Source: Streptomyces viridiviolaceus (GTDB lineage: Bacteria; Actinomycetota; Actinomycetes; Streptomycetales; Streptomycetaceae). Taken from it: a DNA stretch of 64,000 nt. The translations under genes were made by a program, and so were the position numbers. Below, piece after piece: positions 1 through 9,036 of this stretch (position 1 is its first letter; the number at the start of each line of letters is the position of its first letter). Location: the NCBI RefSeq assembly GCF_014650995.1, contig NZ_BMWA01000006.1, positions 124,891-188,890 of the forward strand, written 5' to 3'. The notes under the pieces are model-generated. The model worked only from the letters and a program-made list of their open reading frames with translations. It searched no databases and was not told the origin of the DNA.

Positions 1-194
1 GGTCCGTCCCGGTGCCCGCGCAGCGCCGCGCCGTACGCGACTACGGGTCCGTCCCGGTGCCCGCGCAGCGCCGCGCCATACGCGACTACGGGTCCGTCCC
101 GGTGCCCGCGCAGCGCCGCGCCGTACGCGACTACGGGTCCGTCCCGGTGCCCGCGCAGCGCCGCGCCGTACGCGACTGCGGGTCCGGCGCGGTG
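1..194. repeat. 45-bp tandem repeat, four full copies plus a fading fifth
   Basis: Units begin at 1, 46, 91 and 136 and differ by only one or two bases; a partial copy starts at 181. The unit length is divisible by three, so one plus-strand frame, open to the left edge and ending at a TAA at 246-248, reads as a 15-residue repeat (PAQRRAVRDYGSVPV). This could be the C-terminal tail of a repeat protein that starts outside the window, or a non-coding minisatellite. GC at the third codon position is high in two frames and does not decide. No function is assigned. Confidence 0.85.
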
Positions 195-310
195 ACTACG
201 GAGTGCCGCGCCGCGTCACCGCGCATTCCCCGCCGGGCGCCGTCGTAACCGCGGGCAGTCGTGCCTCCCCCAGTGCCTGAACGGGCTGGGCGGCCCCCCA
301 GGGGCGGCAC

Positions 311-358
311 GGGTGGGCGCGGCGGCACCCCGCAAGCGCCGGGCCGCGCGACCCACCC
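311..358 (-). terminator. Hairpin downstream of the tetR gene
   Basis: GGGTGGG at 311-317 pairs with CCCACCC at 352-358, and CGCGGC at 318-323 pairs with GCCGCG at 343-348, with a 3-nt bulge and a 19-nt loop. It lies about 80 nt past the stop of the tetR gene, as expected for an actinobacterial terminator without a U-tract. Confidence 0.5.
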
Positions 359-436
359 CGGCCCCCACCCACGCAGGCCACCAGGCACATGCCGGACCAG
401 TGCGCCCACTCACGCCGGGCGACCGCAGACGCCGGC

Positions 437-973
437 TCAGCCGATCACCCGCGCCAACACCCCCCGCGCATACTCCTCGTCGTACGGCACGTCCGTCAGC
501 AGCACCTGCAGACAGATGCCGTCCATCAGCGCGACCAGCGCCCGCGCCGTCACCGGGTCCGTGCGGCGGGAGAGCAGCTCGGCCACGCCCCCGGCCCACT
601 CGGCGGCGACGGGGCGCAGGGCGGGACGGCGCAGGGCGGCGAGGTACAGCTCGTACTCCAGCTCGACGCCGGTGCGGTCGCCGCCCAGCCACCGACCGAG
701 CACCCGGGCGAGTTCCCCGGCGAGGTCGGCCCGCGGATCGGTGAGGGCGGGATGCTCGGCGACCACCTTGGCGAACCCCTCGTTGGCCTGCCGCAGCGCG
801 GCCACCAGCAGCTCGTCGAGGGTGGCGAAGTGGTAGGTCGTGGAGCCCAGCGGCACATCCGCCTCGGCGGCGACGGAGCGGTGGCTGAGGCCGGCGATGC
901 CCTTCTCCCCGACGACCCGGATGGCCGCGTCGATGATCCTGCGGCGTCGGTCCGGGTCGTAGCGGCGTGGCAT
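437..973 (-). CDS. TetR-family transcriptional regulator
   Basis: A 178-residue protein with an N-terminal TetR helix-turn-helix at about residues 28-49 (LSHRSVAAEADVPLGSTTYHF) and a variable C-terminal ligand-binding half. The ATG at 973 shares one base with the stop codon of the SMR pump gene (TGATG), so the two are cotranscribed and probably translationally coupled. By analogy with QacR-like systems it most likely represses the pump through the palindrome at 1293-1310. The ligand cannot be told from the sequence. The open frame runs further upstream, but that part overlaps the pump gene and is not needed. Confidence 0.9.
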   Translation of the reverse strand: MPRRYDPDRRRRIIDAAIRVVGEKGIAGLSHRSVAAEADVPLGSTTYHFATLDELLVAALRQANEGFAKVVAEHPALTDPRADLAGELARVLGRWLGGDRTGVELEYELYLAALRRPALRPVAAEWAGGVAELLSRRTDPVTARALVALMDGICLQVLLTDVPYDEEYARGVLARVIG

Positions 974-1293
974 CAGTGCGCCCCTCCCACGTTCAGCACC
1001 ACCACGCCGACGATGATCAGCGCGATGCCCGCGGCCTTGGTGACGGTCATCCCCTCCCCCATGAACGCGACGCCGATCGTGGCGATGGCGGCGGTGCCCA
1101 CGCCGGACCAGATGGCGTAGGCCGTGCCGACGGAGAGGGTCCGCAGGGTCTGCGCGAGCAGCGCCAAGGAGACCAGGTAGCCGAGGGCGGTGAGCAGCGA
1201 CGGCACCAGTCTGCTGAAGCCGTCGCTGTACTTCATGGCGGTGGTCCCGGCGACCTCGGCGGCGATGGCTCCGGCCAGCAGCAGGTATCCCAT
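973..1293 (-). CDS. Small multidrug resistance (SMR) efflux protein
   Basis: A 106-residue membrane protein with four predicted transmembrane helices, the normal SMR length. The membrane-embedded acidic residue of helix 1 is present (E13 in AGAIAAEVAG, equivalent to E14 of EmrE), as are the Y59 and W62 equivalents (AYAIWSG). SMR proteins exchange protons for cationic drugs or guanidinium-type compounds as dimers. The start has no Shine-Dalgarno. A TACGCT -10-like hexamer sits 7 nt before the ATG, so the mRNA is probably leaderless. It is first in a two-gene operon with its TetR regulator. EmrE, EbrA and SugE subtypes cannot be separated here. Confidence 0.9.
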   Translation of the reverse strand: MGYLLLAGAIAAEVAGTTAMKYSDGFSRLVPSLLTALGYLVSLALLAQTLRTLSVGTAYAIWSGVGTAAIATIGVAFMGEGMTVTKAAGIALIIVGVVVLNVGGAH

Positions 1294-1310
1294 GTGTACG
1301 AGCGTACACA
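1293..1310. promoter_or_regulatory. Operator overlapping the SMR start codon
   Basis: Perfect inverted repeat with 8-bp arms TGTGTACG and CGTACACA around an AG spacer. It covers the first base of the SMR start codon and the predicted -10 (TACGCT on the minus strand), ideally placed for steric repression by the cotranscribed TetR protein. Confidence 0.75.
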
Positions 1311-1330
1311 ACGCCCGTGCCCGCAAACGC

Positions 1331-1364
1331 GGAAACGGCGACACCCCAAGGCGTCGCCGTTTCC
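1331..1364 (-). terminator. Terminator of the suf operon
   Basis: A perfect 12-bp stem (GGAAACGGCGAC with GTCGCCGTTTCC) around a 10-nt loop, about 30 nt past the sufT stop codon. It separates the suf operon from the start of the SMR gene. Confidence 0.75.
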
Positions 1365-1394
1365 GTGCACCGGTGAGTCCCGGGCGTGTGGGCC

Positions 1395-1727
1395 TCAGAC
1401 GTTGAAGCCGAGCGCGCGAAGCTGCTCGCGCCCGTCGTCCGTGATCTTGTCGGGGCCCCACGGCGGCATCCAGACCCAGTTGATGCGCAGCTCGCTGACG
1501 AGGCCGTCCGTGGCGGACTTCGCCTGGTCCTCGATGACGTCCGTCAGCGGGCACGCCGCCGACGTCAGGGTCATGTCGACGGTCGCGATGTTCGCGTCGT
1601 CGATGTGGATGCCGTAGATCAGGCCCAGGTTGACGACGTCGATGCCCAGCTCGGGGTCGACGACGTCCATCAGGGCCTCACGGAGCTCCTCCTCCGAGGC
1701 CGGCTTCATCTCCACGGTCTCGCTCAT
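1395..1727 (-). CDS. sufT: SufT-like metal-sulfur cluster assembly factor (MIP18/DUF59)
   Basis: A 110-residue single-domain MIP18/DUF59 protein. The family DPE motif is at residues 24-26 (VVDPELGIDVVNLGLIYG), and the reactive cysteine is C59 in TSAACPLTD. SufT homologues help mature Fe-S proteins after scaffold assembly. It is the last gene of the suf operon; its ATG overlaps the sufU stop by 4 bp (ATGA), and a strong terminator follows. The name is inferred from family and operon position. Confidence 0.9.
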   Translation of the reverse strand: MSETVEMKPASEEELREALMDVVDPELGIDVVNLGLIYGIHIDDANIATVDMTLTSAACPLTDVIEDQAKSATDGLVSELRINWVWMPPWGPDKITDDGREQLRALGFNV

Positions 1728-2191
1728 GCCGTCTTCCTTTCGGCGTCGGCGCCGTCCAGCGCCTGGGCCGTCGCGTCCTTCCAGGCCATCCAGCTCAGCA
1801 GGGCGCACTTGACCCGGGCCGGGTACTTCGACACCCCGGCGAACGCGACCGCGTCCTCCAGGACGTCCTCCATCGCGTCGTCGGGCTCGATCTTGCCCTT
1901 GGACTGCATCAGCTCCAGGAAGGTCTCCTGGATCCTCTGCGCCTCGGCGAGCTCCTTGCCGACGAGCAGCTCGTTCAGTACGGAGGCGGAGGCCTGGCTG
2001 ATGGAGCAGCCCTGCCCCTCGTACGAGACGTCGCTGATCGTCGTGCCGTCGTACTTCACTCGGAGGGTGATCTCGTCGCCGCACGTCGGGTTCACATGGT
2101 GCACCTCGGCGTCGCCATCCCGAAGACCACGCCCGTGAGGGTTCTTGTAGTGGTCCAGGATGACTTCCTGGTACATGGAGTCCAGCTTCAT
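1724..2191 (-). CDS. sufU: SufU, zinc-dependent sulfurtransferase partner of SufS
   Basis: A 155-residue SufU/IscU-like protein. The zinc ligands typical of SufU are present: C37 and D39 in NPTCGDE, C62 in GQGCS, and C129 near the C-terminus. In Gram-positive bacteria SufU accepts persulfide from SufS and passes it to the SufBCD scaffold. The ATG at 2191 lies 17 nt after the sufS stop, and the 3' end overlaps sufT by 4 bp. The C-terminal 15 residues are charged and probably flexible. Confidence 0.95.
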   Translation of the reverse strand: MKLDSMYQEVILDHYKNPHGRGLRDGDAEVHHVNPTCGDEITLRVKYDGTTISDVSYEGQGCSISQASASVLNELLVGKELAEAQRIQETFLELMQSKGKIEPDDAMEDVLEDAVAFAGVSKYPARVKCALLSWMAWKDATAQALDGADAERKTA

Positions 2192-2208
2192 GCGTTTCGC
2201 TCGTCCCG

Positions 2209-3461
2209 TCAGCCGAAGAAGTTCCGTACGTGCTCCAGGCCGTCGACCAGCGCGTCGATCTCGGCCGGCGTGGAGTACAGGTAGAACGACGCTCGCGTGG
2301 TCGCAGGAATTCCGTAGCGCAGGCAGACCGGGCGCGCGCAGTGGTGGCCGACACGGACCGCGATGCCCTGCTCGTCGAGGACCTGACCCACGTCGTGCGG
2401 GTGGATGTCGCCCAGGGTGAAGGAGATCGCCGCGCCGCGGTCCTCGGCCGTGGTCGGGCCGATGATGCGCAGGTCCGGGACCTCCGCCAGACGCTTCACC
2501 GCGTACTCGGTGAGCGCGTGCTCGTGGGCGAGGATCTTGTCCATGCCGATGGAGTTGAGGTAGTCGATCGCCGCGCCCAGACCGACCGCCTGCGCGATCG
2601 GGGGCGTGCCCGCCTCGAACTTGTGCGGCGCCGGGGCGTACGTCGACGAGTGCATCGACACCGTCTCGATCATCTCGCCGCCGCCGAGGAACGGGGGCAG
2701 GTCCTCCAGGAGCTCCTGGCGGCCCCACAGGACGCCGATGCCGGTCGGGCCGCACATCTTGTGGCCGGTGAAGGCCACGAAGTCGGCCTGGAGGGCCTGC
2801 ACGTCCAGCGGCATGTGGGGTGCGGCCTGGGAGGCGTCGACGCAGACCAGGGCGCCGACCTCCTGGGCGCGGCGCACGATCGCCTCGACCGGGTTGAGCG
2901 TGCCCAGGATGTTGGAGACCAGCACGAAGGAGACGACCTTCGTCTTCTCGGTGATGATCTCGTCGATGTTCGACAGGTCGAGGCGGCCGTCGTCGGTGAG
3001 GCCGAACCACTTCAGCTTCGCGCCCGTGCGCTGCGCCAGCAGCTGCCACGGCACGATGTTGGAGTGGTGCTCCATCTCCGTGATGACGATCTCGGTCTCG
3101 GAGTCCACGCGGTAGGGCTCGTCGGCCCAGCCCAGCATGTTCGCCACGAGGTTCAGCGACTCCGAGGCGTTCTTGGTGAATATCACCTCGTCGCGGCTGG
3201 GCGCGTTGATGAACTCCGCGACCTTGTCGCGCGCGCCCTCGTACAGCGCCGTGGCCTCCTCGGCGAGGACGTGCACGCCACGGTGGACGTTGGCGTTGTG
3301 CTGCTCGTAGTACTCGTCGAGGACGTCGATGACCTGGCGCGGGGTCTGCGAGGTCGCGGCGTTGTCGAGGTAGACGAGCTTCCTCCCGTCATGGACCTGT
3401 CGGTCGAGGATCGGGAAGTCCTTGCGGATCGCCTCGGTGTCGAGGAGGCCCGGCAGCTGTG

Positions 3462-3465
<4 letters not shown>
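2209..3465 (-). CDS. sufS: Cysteine desulfurase SufS
   Basis: A 418-residue class V aminotransferase-fold enzyme that takes sulfur from L-cysteine, giving alanine and an enzyme persulfide. Visible catalytic residues are the PLP lysine K236 (AFTGHKMCGP), the cofactor-stacking histidine H134 (TEMEHHSN) and the persulfide cysteine C376 (RVGHHCARP), in the short loop typical of group II desulfurases. It begins with GTG at 3465, overlapping the sufC stop by 4 bp (GTGA), so it is translationally coupled to sufC. Confidence 0.97.
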
Positions 3466-4226
<761 letters not shown>

Positions 4227-4233
4227 GGGTGCC

Positions 4234-4551
4234 TCAGGACTCCTGGGTGAGGGAGACGAGCACGTCGTCCCCTTCGATCTTTACGGGGTATACGGGGACG
4301 GGGCGCGTCGCCGGAAGACTGTCGGGCTTTCCGGAGCGGAGGTCGAAGCGCGAGCCGTGCAGCCAGCACTCGATGTGGCAGTCGTCGACCTCGCCCTCGG
4401 AGAGCGAGACGTTCGCGTGCGAGCAGATGTCGTGGATCGCGAAGATCTCGCCCTCGGTCTGCACGATGGAGACCGGCGTGCCGTCGAGTTCCACCCGCTT
4501 CGGGGTGTCCTCCTCCAGCTCGCCCACTCCACAGACGCGTACGAAGGTCAT
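4234..4551 (-). CDS. Rieske-type ferredoxin of the suf operon
   Basis: A 105-residue soluble Rieske [2Fe-2S] protein. The two ligand pairs are C43-x-H45 (ICSHA) and C62-x2-H65 (ECWLHG), as in dioxygenase-type ferredoxins. There is no signal peptide or transmembrane segment, so it is cytoplasmic. It sits between sufD and sufC, and its ATG overlaps the sufD stop by 4 bp. Electron supply for cluster assembly is a reasonable inference from this position, but the partner reductase is not visible in the window. Confidence 0.92.
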   Translation of the reverse strand: MTFVRVCGVGELEEDTPKRVELDGTPVSIVQTEGEIFAIHDICSHANVSLSEGEVDDCHIECWLHGSRFDLRSGKPDSLPATRPVPVYPVKIEGDDVLVSLTQES

Positions 4552-5738
4552 GCGACCGACGCCTCCAGCTCCTCTTCGATCTTGGCGATGAGGCGCTCCT
4601 CGATGTCCGGGACGCCGATCTGCTGGACCAGCTCGGCGAAGAAGCCGCGGACCACCAGACGGCGGGCGTCGATCTCGGGGATGCCGCGCGCCATCAGGTA
4701 GAAGAGCTGCTCGTCGTCGAAGCGGCCGGTGGCGGAGGCGTGGCCGGCGCCGACGATCTCGCCGGTCTCGATCTCCAGGTTGGGGACCGAGTCGACCCGG
4801 GCGCCGTCGGTCAGCACCAGGTTGCGGTTCATCTCGTAGGTGTCGGTGCCCTCGGCCTTGGCCTCGATGAGCACGTCGCCGATCCACACCGCGTGCGCGT
4901 CGTCGCCCTGCAGCGCGCCCTTGTAGGCGACGTTCGACTTGCAGTGCGGGACGTTGTGGTCGACCAGGAGGCGGTGCTCCTGGTGCTGGCCGGCGTCGGT
5001 GAAGTACAGACCGTACAGCTCGGCCTCGCCGCCGGGGCCGGCATAGGTCACGCGCGGGTGCAGCCGGACCACGTCGCCGCCGAAGGTGACGACGACCGAC
5101 TTGAAGGAGGCGTCGCGGCCGACGAGGGCGTTGTGCTGGCCCACGTGCACGGCCTTGTCGTCCCAGTCCTGGACGGAGACGACGGTCAGCTTGGCGCCGT
5201 CGCCGAGGACGTAGTCGACGTTGGCGGCGAGCACCGCGTCACCGGTGTGGTCGATGACCACGACGGCCTCGGCGAAGGCGCCCAGCTCGACGACCTGGTG
5301 GCCGTAGGCGGTGCCGCCCTCGCCGTGCACCGCGATGCGGATCGGCTCGGTGAGGACGGTCTCCTTCGGCACGGTCACGACCGAGGCCTGCTCGAAGGCG
5401 GAGTACGCCTGGGCGGCGACGCGGTCCACGGGGGTGCCGGCCCTGCCGAGCCGCGCGTCGTCGCGGCCGACGGTCTCGACGGTGACGCCCTCGGGGGCCT
5501 CGACGGCGACCTTCACGCCCTCGCCGGTGGCGGTGGCGGTGCCGTCGTGCAGACCGCGCAGCCGCTCCAGCGGCGTGAACCGCCACTCCTCCTCGCGGCC
5601 GTGCGGAACCGGGAAGTCCGCCACGTCGAAGGACGGGGGCGCGCTCATGCGCGTGGCGACGGTCGAGTCGGCCTCGGCGGCCACCGCGATCGCACCGGCG
5701 GTGGTGGAGCCCACCGGGATGTTCTGAGCCTCAGCCAT
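4548..5738 (-). CDS. sufD: Fe-S assembly scaffold subunit SufD
   Basis: A 396-residue SufBD-family protein; the C-terminal half is the conserved beta-helix core (NLEIETGEIVGAGHASATGR). SufD pairs with SufB and SufC in the SufBC2D scaffold. The N-terminal 30 residues are rich in Ala, Thr and Gly and differ from the core. The start is ATG 5738, 56 nt after sufB. The 3' end overlaps the Rieske gene by 4 bp. Confidence 0.95.
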   Translation of the reverse strand: MAEAQNIPVGSTTAGAIAVAAEADSTVATRMSAPPSFDVADFPVPHGREEEWRFTPLERLRGLHDGTATATGEGVKVAVEAPEGVTVETVGRDDARLGRAGTPVDRVAAQAYSAFEQASVVTVPKETVLTEPIRIAVHGEGGTAYGHQVVELGAFAEAVVVIDHTGDAVLAANVDYVLGDGAKLTVVSVQDWDDKAVHVGQHNALVGRDASFKSVVVTFGGDVVRLHPRVTYAGPGGEAELYGLYFTDAGQHQEHRLLVDHNVPHCKSNVAYKGALQGDDAHAVWIGDVLIEAKAEGTDTYEMNRNLVLTDGARVDSVPNLEIETGEIVGAGHASATGRFDDEQLFYLMARGIPEIDARRLVVRGFFAELVQQIGVPDIEERLIAKIEEELEASVA

Positions 5739-5794
5739 GGCTGTCGTAGTGCTCGCTTTCCGTTACGTAAGGGGCTTGCGGGACGGCGCGGAGG

Positions 5795-7216
5795 TCAGCC
5801 GACCGCGCCTTCCATCTGCAGCTCGATCAGCCGGTTGAGCTCCAGGGCGTACTCCATCGGCAGCTCCTTGGCGATCGGCTCGACGAAGCCGCGCACGATC
5901 ATCGCCATCGCCTCGTCCTCGCTCAGGCCGCGGCTCATCAGGTAGAAGAGCTGGTCCTCGGAGACCTTGGAGACGGTCGCCTCGTGGCCCATGGACACGT
6001 CGTCCTCGCGGACGTCCACGTAGGGGTAGGTGTCCGAGCGGGAGATCGTGTCGACGAGCAGCGCGTCGCACAGGACGTTGGACTTCGAGCCCGGGGCGCC
6101 CTCGCCGATCTCGATCAGTCCGCGGTAGGAGGTACGGCCACCGCCGCGCGCCACCGACTTGGAGACGATGTTGGAGGACGTGTTCGGGGCCATGTGGACC
6201 ATCTTGGCGCCGGCGTCCTGGTGCTGGCCCTCGCCCGCGAAGGCGATGGACAGGGTCTCGCCCTTGGCGTGCTCGCCCATCAGGTAGACGGCCGGGTACT
6301 TCATCGTCACCTTGGAACCGATGTTGCCGTCGATCCACTCCATGGTCGCGCCCTCGTACGCCACGGCGCGCTTGGTGACCAGGTTGTAGACGTTGTTCGA
6401 CCAGTTCTGGATGGTCGTGTAGCGGCAGCGGGCGTTCTTCTTGACGATGATCTCGACGACCGCGGAGTGCAGCGAGTCCGACTTGTAGATCGGGGCGGTG
6501 CAGCCCTCGACGTAGTGCACGTAGGCACCCTCGTCGACGATGATCAGGGTCCGCTCGAACTGGCCCATGTTCTCGGTGTTGATCCGGAAGTAGGCCTGGA
6601 GCGGGATCTCCACGTGCACGCCCGGCGGGACGTAGATGAAGGAGCCGCCGGACCACACGGCGGTGTTCAGCGCGGCGAACTTGTTGTCACCGGCGGGGAT
6701 GACCGTGCCGAAGTACTCCTTGAAGAGCTCCGGGTGCTCCTTCAGCGCGGTGTCGGTGTCGAGGAAGATGACGCCCTGCTCCTCCAGGTCCTCGCGGATC
6801 TGGTGGTAGACGACCTCCGACTCGTACTGGGCCGCGACACCGGCGACGAGGCGCTGCTTCTCCGCCTCGGGGATGCCGAGCTTGTCGTAGGTGTTCTTGA
6901 TGTCCTCGGGCAGGTCCTCCCAGGACTCCGCCTGCTTCTCCGTGGAGCGCACGAAGTACTTGATGTTGTCGAAGTCGATGCCCGACAGGTCCGAGCCCCA
7001 GTTCGGCATGGGCTTCTTCTCGAACAGCTTCAGGCCCTTGAGGCGGAGCTTGGTCATCCACTCCGGCTCGGACTTCTTCGCGGAGATGTCCCGGACGACG
7101 TCCTCGCCCAGGCCGCGACGCGCCGACGCACCGGCCTCGTCCCGGTCGGCCCAGCCGTATTCGTACTTGCCCAGGCCCTCGAGCTCAGGGTGGGCAGTCT
7201 CCGTGGGGAGAGTCAT
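5795..7216 (-). CDS. sufB: Fe-S assembly scaffold subunit SufB
   Basis: A 473-residue SufB, the subunit on which the cluster is built. The protein is collinear with known SufB from [12 protein letters not shown] near the N-terminus to [20 protein letters not shown] near the C-terminus. The core contains the conserved cysteine stretches [20 protein letters not shown] and [15 protein letters not shown]. No intein insertion is present, although SufB is an intein host in mycobacteria. Its ATG overlaps the sufR stop by 4 bp, so it is the first enzymatic gene after the regulator. Confidence 0.97.
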   Translation of the reverse strand: MTLPTETAHPELEGLGKYEYGWADRDEAGASARRGLGEDVVRDISAKKSEPEWMTKLRLKGLKLFEKKPMPNWGSDLSGIDFDNIKYFVRSTEKQAESWEDLPEDIKNTYDKLGIPEAEKQRLVAGVAAQYESEVVYHQIREDLEEQGVIFLDTDTALKEHPELFKEYFGTVIPAGDNKFAALNTAVWSGGSFIYVPPGVHVEIPLQAYFRINTENMGQFERTLIIVDEGAYVHYVEGCTAPIYKSDSLHSAVVEIIVKKNARCRYTTIQNWSNNVYNLVTKRAVAYEGATMEWIDGNIGSKVTMKYPAVYLMGEHAKGETLSIAFAGEGQHQDAGAKMVHMAPNTSSNIVSKSVARGGGRTSYRGLIEIGEGAPGSKSNVLCDALLVDTISRSDTYPYVDVREDDVSMGHEATVSKVSEDQLFYLMSRGLSEDEAMAMIVRGFVEPIAKELPMEYALELNRLIELQMEGAVG

Positions 7217-7953
7217 GCGGGGTTCCTCCCGGCCGTGCTTGCAGATGCGTTGTGGCTGTGATGATCGGTCTTGGCGGATGGCGAAGTCTTCGGAATGAAC
7301 GTCGTGCAGACCCCGTCACCGTGGGCGATGGTCGCCAGCCGCTGTACATGCGTACCGAGCAGCTCGGCGAAAAATTCCGTCTCGGCCTCGCACAGCTGCG
7401 GGAACTGTTCGGCGGCGTGGGCGACCGGGCAGTGGTGCTGGCAGAGCTGCTCGCCGACCGGTGCGCTCCGCGCGGTTGCAGCGTACCCGTCCGCACTCAG
7501 GGCCTTGGCCAGCGCTTCCGCCTGCTGCTCCGGGGGCGCGGCCTCGACGGCCTTGCGGTACGCGCCGCCCTGGGCGGCGATCCGGGCCCGGGCGAACGCG
7601 GCGACCGCCTGTTCCCCGCCCTCGCGCTCGGCGATCCAGCGCAGGGCGTCCACCGCGAGCTTGTCGTACGACTGGTCGAAGGCGTCCCGGCCGCAGTCCG
7701 TCAGGGCGAACACCTTCGCGGGCCGCCCGCGCGTGCGCGCGCCGTAGACCCGGCGGTCGCGGGCCTCCACGACGTTGTCGGTGACCAGCGCGTCGAGGTG
7801 CCGGCGGACGGCGGCCTGGGTGAGGCCGAGGCGCTCGGCGAGCTCGGCGACGGTCGACGGCCCGTGGTCCAGGATGGACCGCGCGACCCGGTTGCGCGTG
7901 GAGCGTTCCCCGGTCGCGAGCTCCTCGTGGGGTGCCTCGCCGACGTTTTTCAC
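7213..7953 (-). CDS. sufR: SufR, Fe-S-binding repressor of the suf operon
   Basis: A 246-residue winged-helix regulator. The helix-turn-helix is at about residues 35-58 ([20 protein letters not shown]). A C-terminal cysteine set, C171-x3-C175-x12-C188 ([18 protein letters not shown]), matches the cluster ligands of mycobacterial SufR. It heads the suf operon and overlaps sufB by 4 bp. I chose GTG 7953 because the upstream part of the open frame (to 8025) has no family similarity, and a CAAC-N6-GTTG operator sits exactly at this start. Without its cluster or under iron limitation, SufR should release the operon (family knowledge). Confidence 0.93.
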   Translation of the reverse strand: MKNVGEAPHEELATGERSTRNRVARSILDHGPSTVAELAERLGLTQAAVRRHLDALVTDNVVEARDRRVYGARTRGRPAKVFALTDCGRDAFDQSYDKLAVDALRWIAEREGGEQAVAAFARARIAAQGGAYRKAVEAAPPEQQAEALAKALSADGYAATARSAPVGEQLCQHHCPVAHAAEQFPQLCEAETEFFAELLGTHVQRLATIAHGDGVCTTFIPKTSPSAKTDHHSHNASASTAGRNPA

Positions 7954-7966
7954 AACGCCATTGTTG
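7953..7966. promoter_or_regulatory. SufR-type operator CAAC-N6-GTTG
   Basis: CAACGCCATTGTTG at the sufR start codon. The spacing and arms equal the CAAC-N6-GTTG site described for cyanobacterial SufR. The position implies autorepression of the whole suf operon. Confidence 0.75.
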
Positions 7967-8025
7967 CGTAATTCCCGAGCACCCGGCAAGCCGCGCCCGG
8001 AACGCCCGATGGTGCCGTGCGTCAC

Positions 8026-8039
8026 TTAGGCATACCTAA
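8026..8039. promoter_or_regulatory. Iron-box-like palindrome between sufR and the acetyltransferase gene
   Basis: The palindrome has TTAGG and CCTAA arms around CATA. Read on the minus strand it fits most of the left 14 bases of the DtxR/IdeR iron box (TTAGGTWAGSCTWA), but the distal part of the 19-bp box is absent. It lies about 60 bp upstream of the sufR operator. A perfect TTGATCGATCAA palindrome follows at 8061-8072, closer to the divergent acetyltransferase gene. Confidence 0.4.
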
Positions 8040-8114
8040 TCTGACCTGCGGAAACGATCTTTGATCGATCAATTCGGTGGCGCGCCGGCGCCCCTTCGGG
8101 GACACTCCCGAACC

Positions 8115-8927
8115 ATGCCCGCACCCGCTCCCACCGGCCCACTCGTGACGCGCGACACGCTCTCGGCGGACCTGCGCGCGCTGGGTGTCCGGCCCGGCGA
8201 GACGCTCCTCGTGCACTCCTCGCTCAGCTCGCTCGGATGGGTCTGCGGCGGTCCCGTCGCCGTCGTCCAGGGACTGCTCGACGCCCTCGGCCCGGACGGC
8301 ACCCTGGTGGTGCCCGCCCAGTCCGCCGACCTCTCGGACCCGGCGCTGTGGAGCAGTCCGCCGGTCCCCGAGGAGTGGTGGGAGACGATCCGCGCCTCGA
8401 TGCCCGTGTACGACCCGCTGATCACGCCCACCCGGGGGGTCGGCGTCGTTCCGGAGACCGTCCGCACCTGGCCCGGGGCCCTGCGCAGCGCGCATCCGCA
8501 CACGTCGTTCGCCGCCCTCGGCCCGCGCGCCGCTCAGATCGTCGAGGGGCACGCTCCCGACTGCCGGCTCGGCGAGCGCAGCCCGCTGGCGAAACTGGAG
8601 AAGCTGGGCGCGCGGGTGCTGCTGCTCGGAGCCGGGTACGACGCCTGCACCAGCTTCCACCTCGCCGAGTACCGCATCCCCGCCCCGCACGTCGCCGTCG
8701 GCCGCCCCGGCCCGAACGGCTGGGAGACCCTGACCGAGGTGTCGATCACCTCGGACCGGTTCGAGGAGCTGGGCCACGACTTCGAGCGGGACCGGCCGGT
8801 GGTCCGCGGGCGGGCCGGCGCGGCCGACGTACGGCTGTTCCCCGTCGCCGACGCGGTGGCCTACGCCGAGCGGTGGCTGGCCCTGCACCGGCCCCGTGAG
8901 GAGGAGCTCCCGTACCGGTCCGCCTGA
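8115..8927 (+). CDS. AAC(3)-family aminoglycoside N-acetyltransferase
   Basis: A 270-residue protein of the Antibiotic_NAT family. Seen are the N-terminal [16 protein letters not shown], the [10 protein letters not shown] segment, the [10 protein letters not shown] motif with the family catalytic histidine, and the [20 protein letters not shown] core. These enzymes acetylate the 3-amino group of the deoxystreptamine ring, but many chromosomal Streptomyces members have unknown natural substrates. It starts at ATG 8115 with GGGGAC upstream; a TTG at 8061 is possible but unneeded. It is divergent from the suf operon, and no biosynthetic genes are nearby. Confidence 0.85.
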   Translation: MPAPAPTGPLVTRDTLSADLRALGVRPGETLLVHSSLSSLGWVCGGPVAVVQGLLDALGPDGTLVVPAQSADLSDPALWSSPPVPEEWWETIRASMPVYDPLITPTRGVGVVPETVRTWPGALRSAHPHTSFAALGPRAAQIVEGHAPDCRLGERSPLAKLEKLGARVLLLGAGYDACTSFHLAEYRIPAPHVAVGRPGPNGWETLTEVSITSDRFEELGHDFERDRPVVRGRAGAADVRLFPVADAVAYAERWLALHRPREEELPYRSA

Positions 8928-9004
8928 CCACCGCGCCTGCCCGCACCGGGCGCCGGCCGGCTCCGCCCACCCCGTGCGGAGGAGATCCCGCACCCGGCCG
9001 CCTG
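8892..9004 (+). repeat. Diverged direct repeat of the acetyltransferase 3' end
   Basis: 35 bp at 8892-8926, the last codons of the acetyltransferase gene, recur at 8970-9004 with 30 of 35 bases identical (both begin CCCCGTG, contain GGAGGAG and end CCGCCTG). The second copy is in the spacer before the ABC ATPase gene and shows an old short duplication. Confidence 0.75.
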
Positions 9005-9036
9005 GGCCCCGGCGCGCGTACCTAGACTCTGGACCC

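Noticed and set aside
1..194. CRISPR array at the window start
   Set aside because: The units are directly contiguous 45-mers without spacers.
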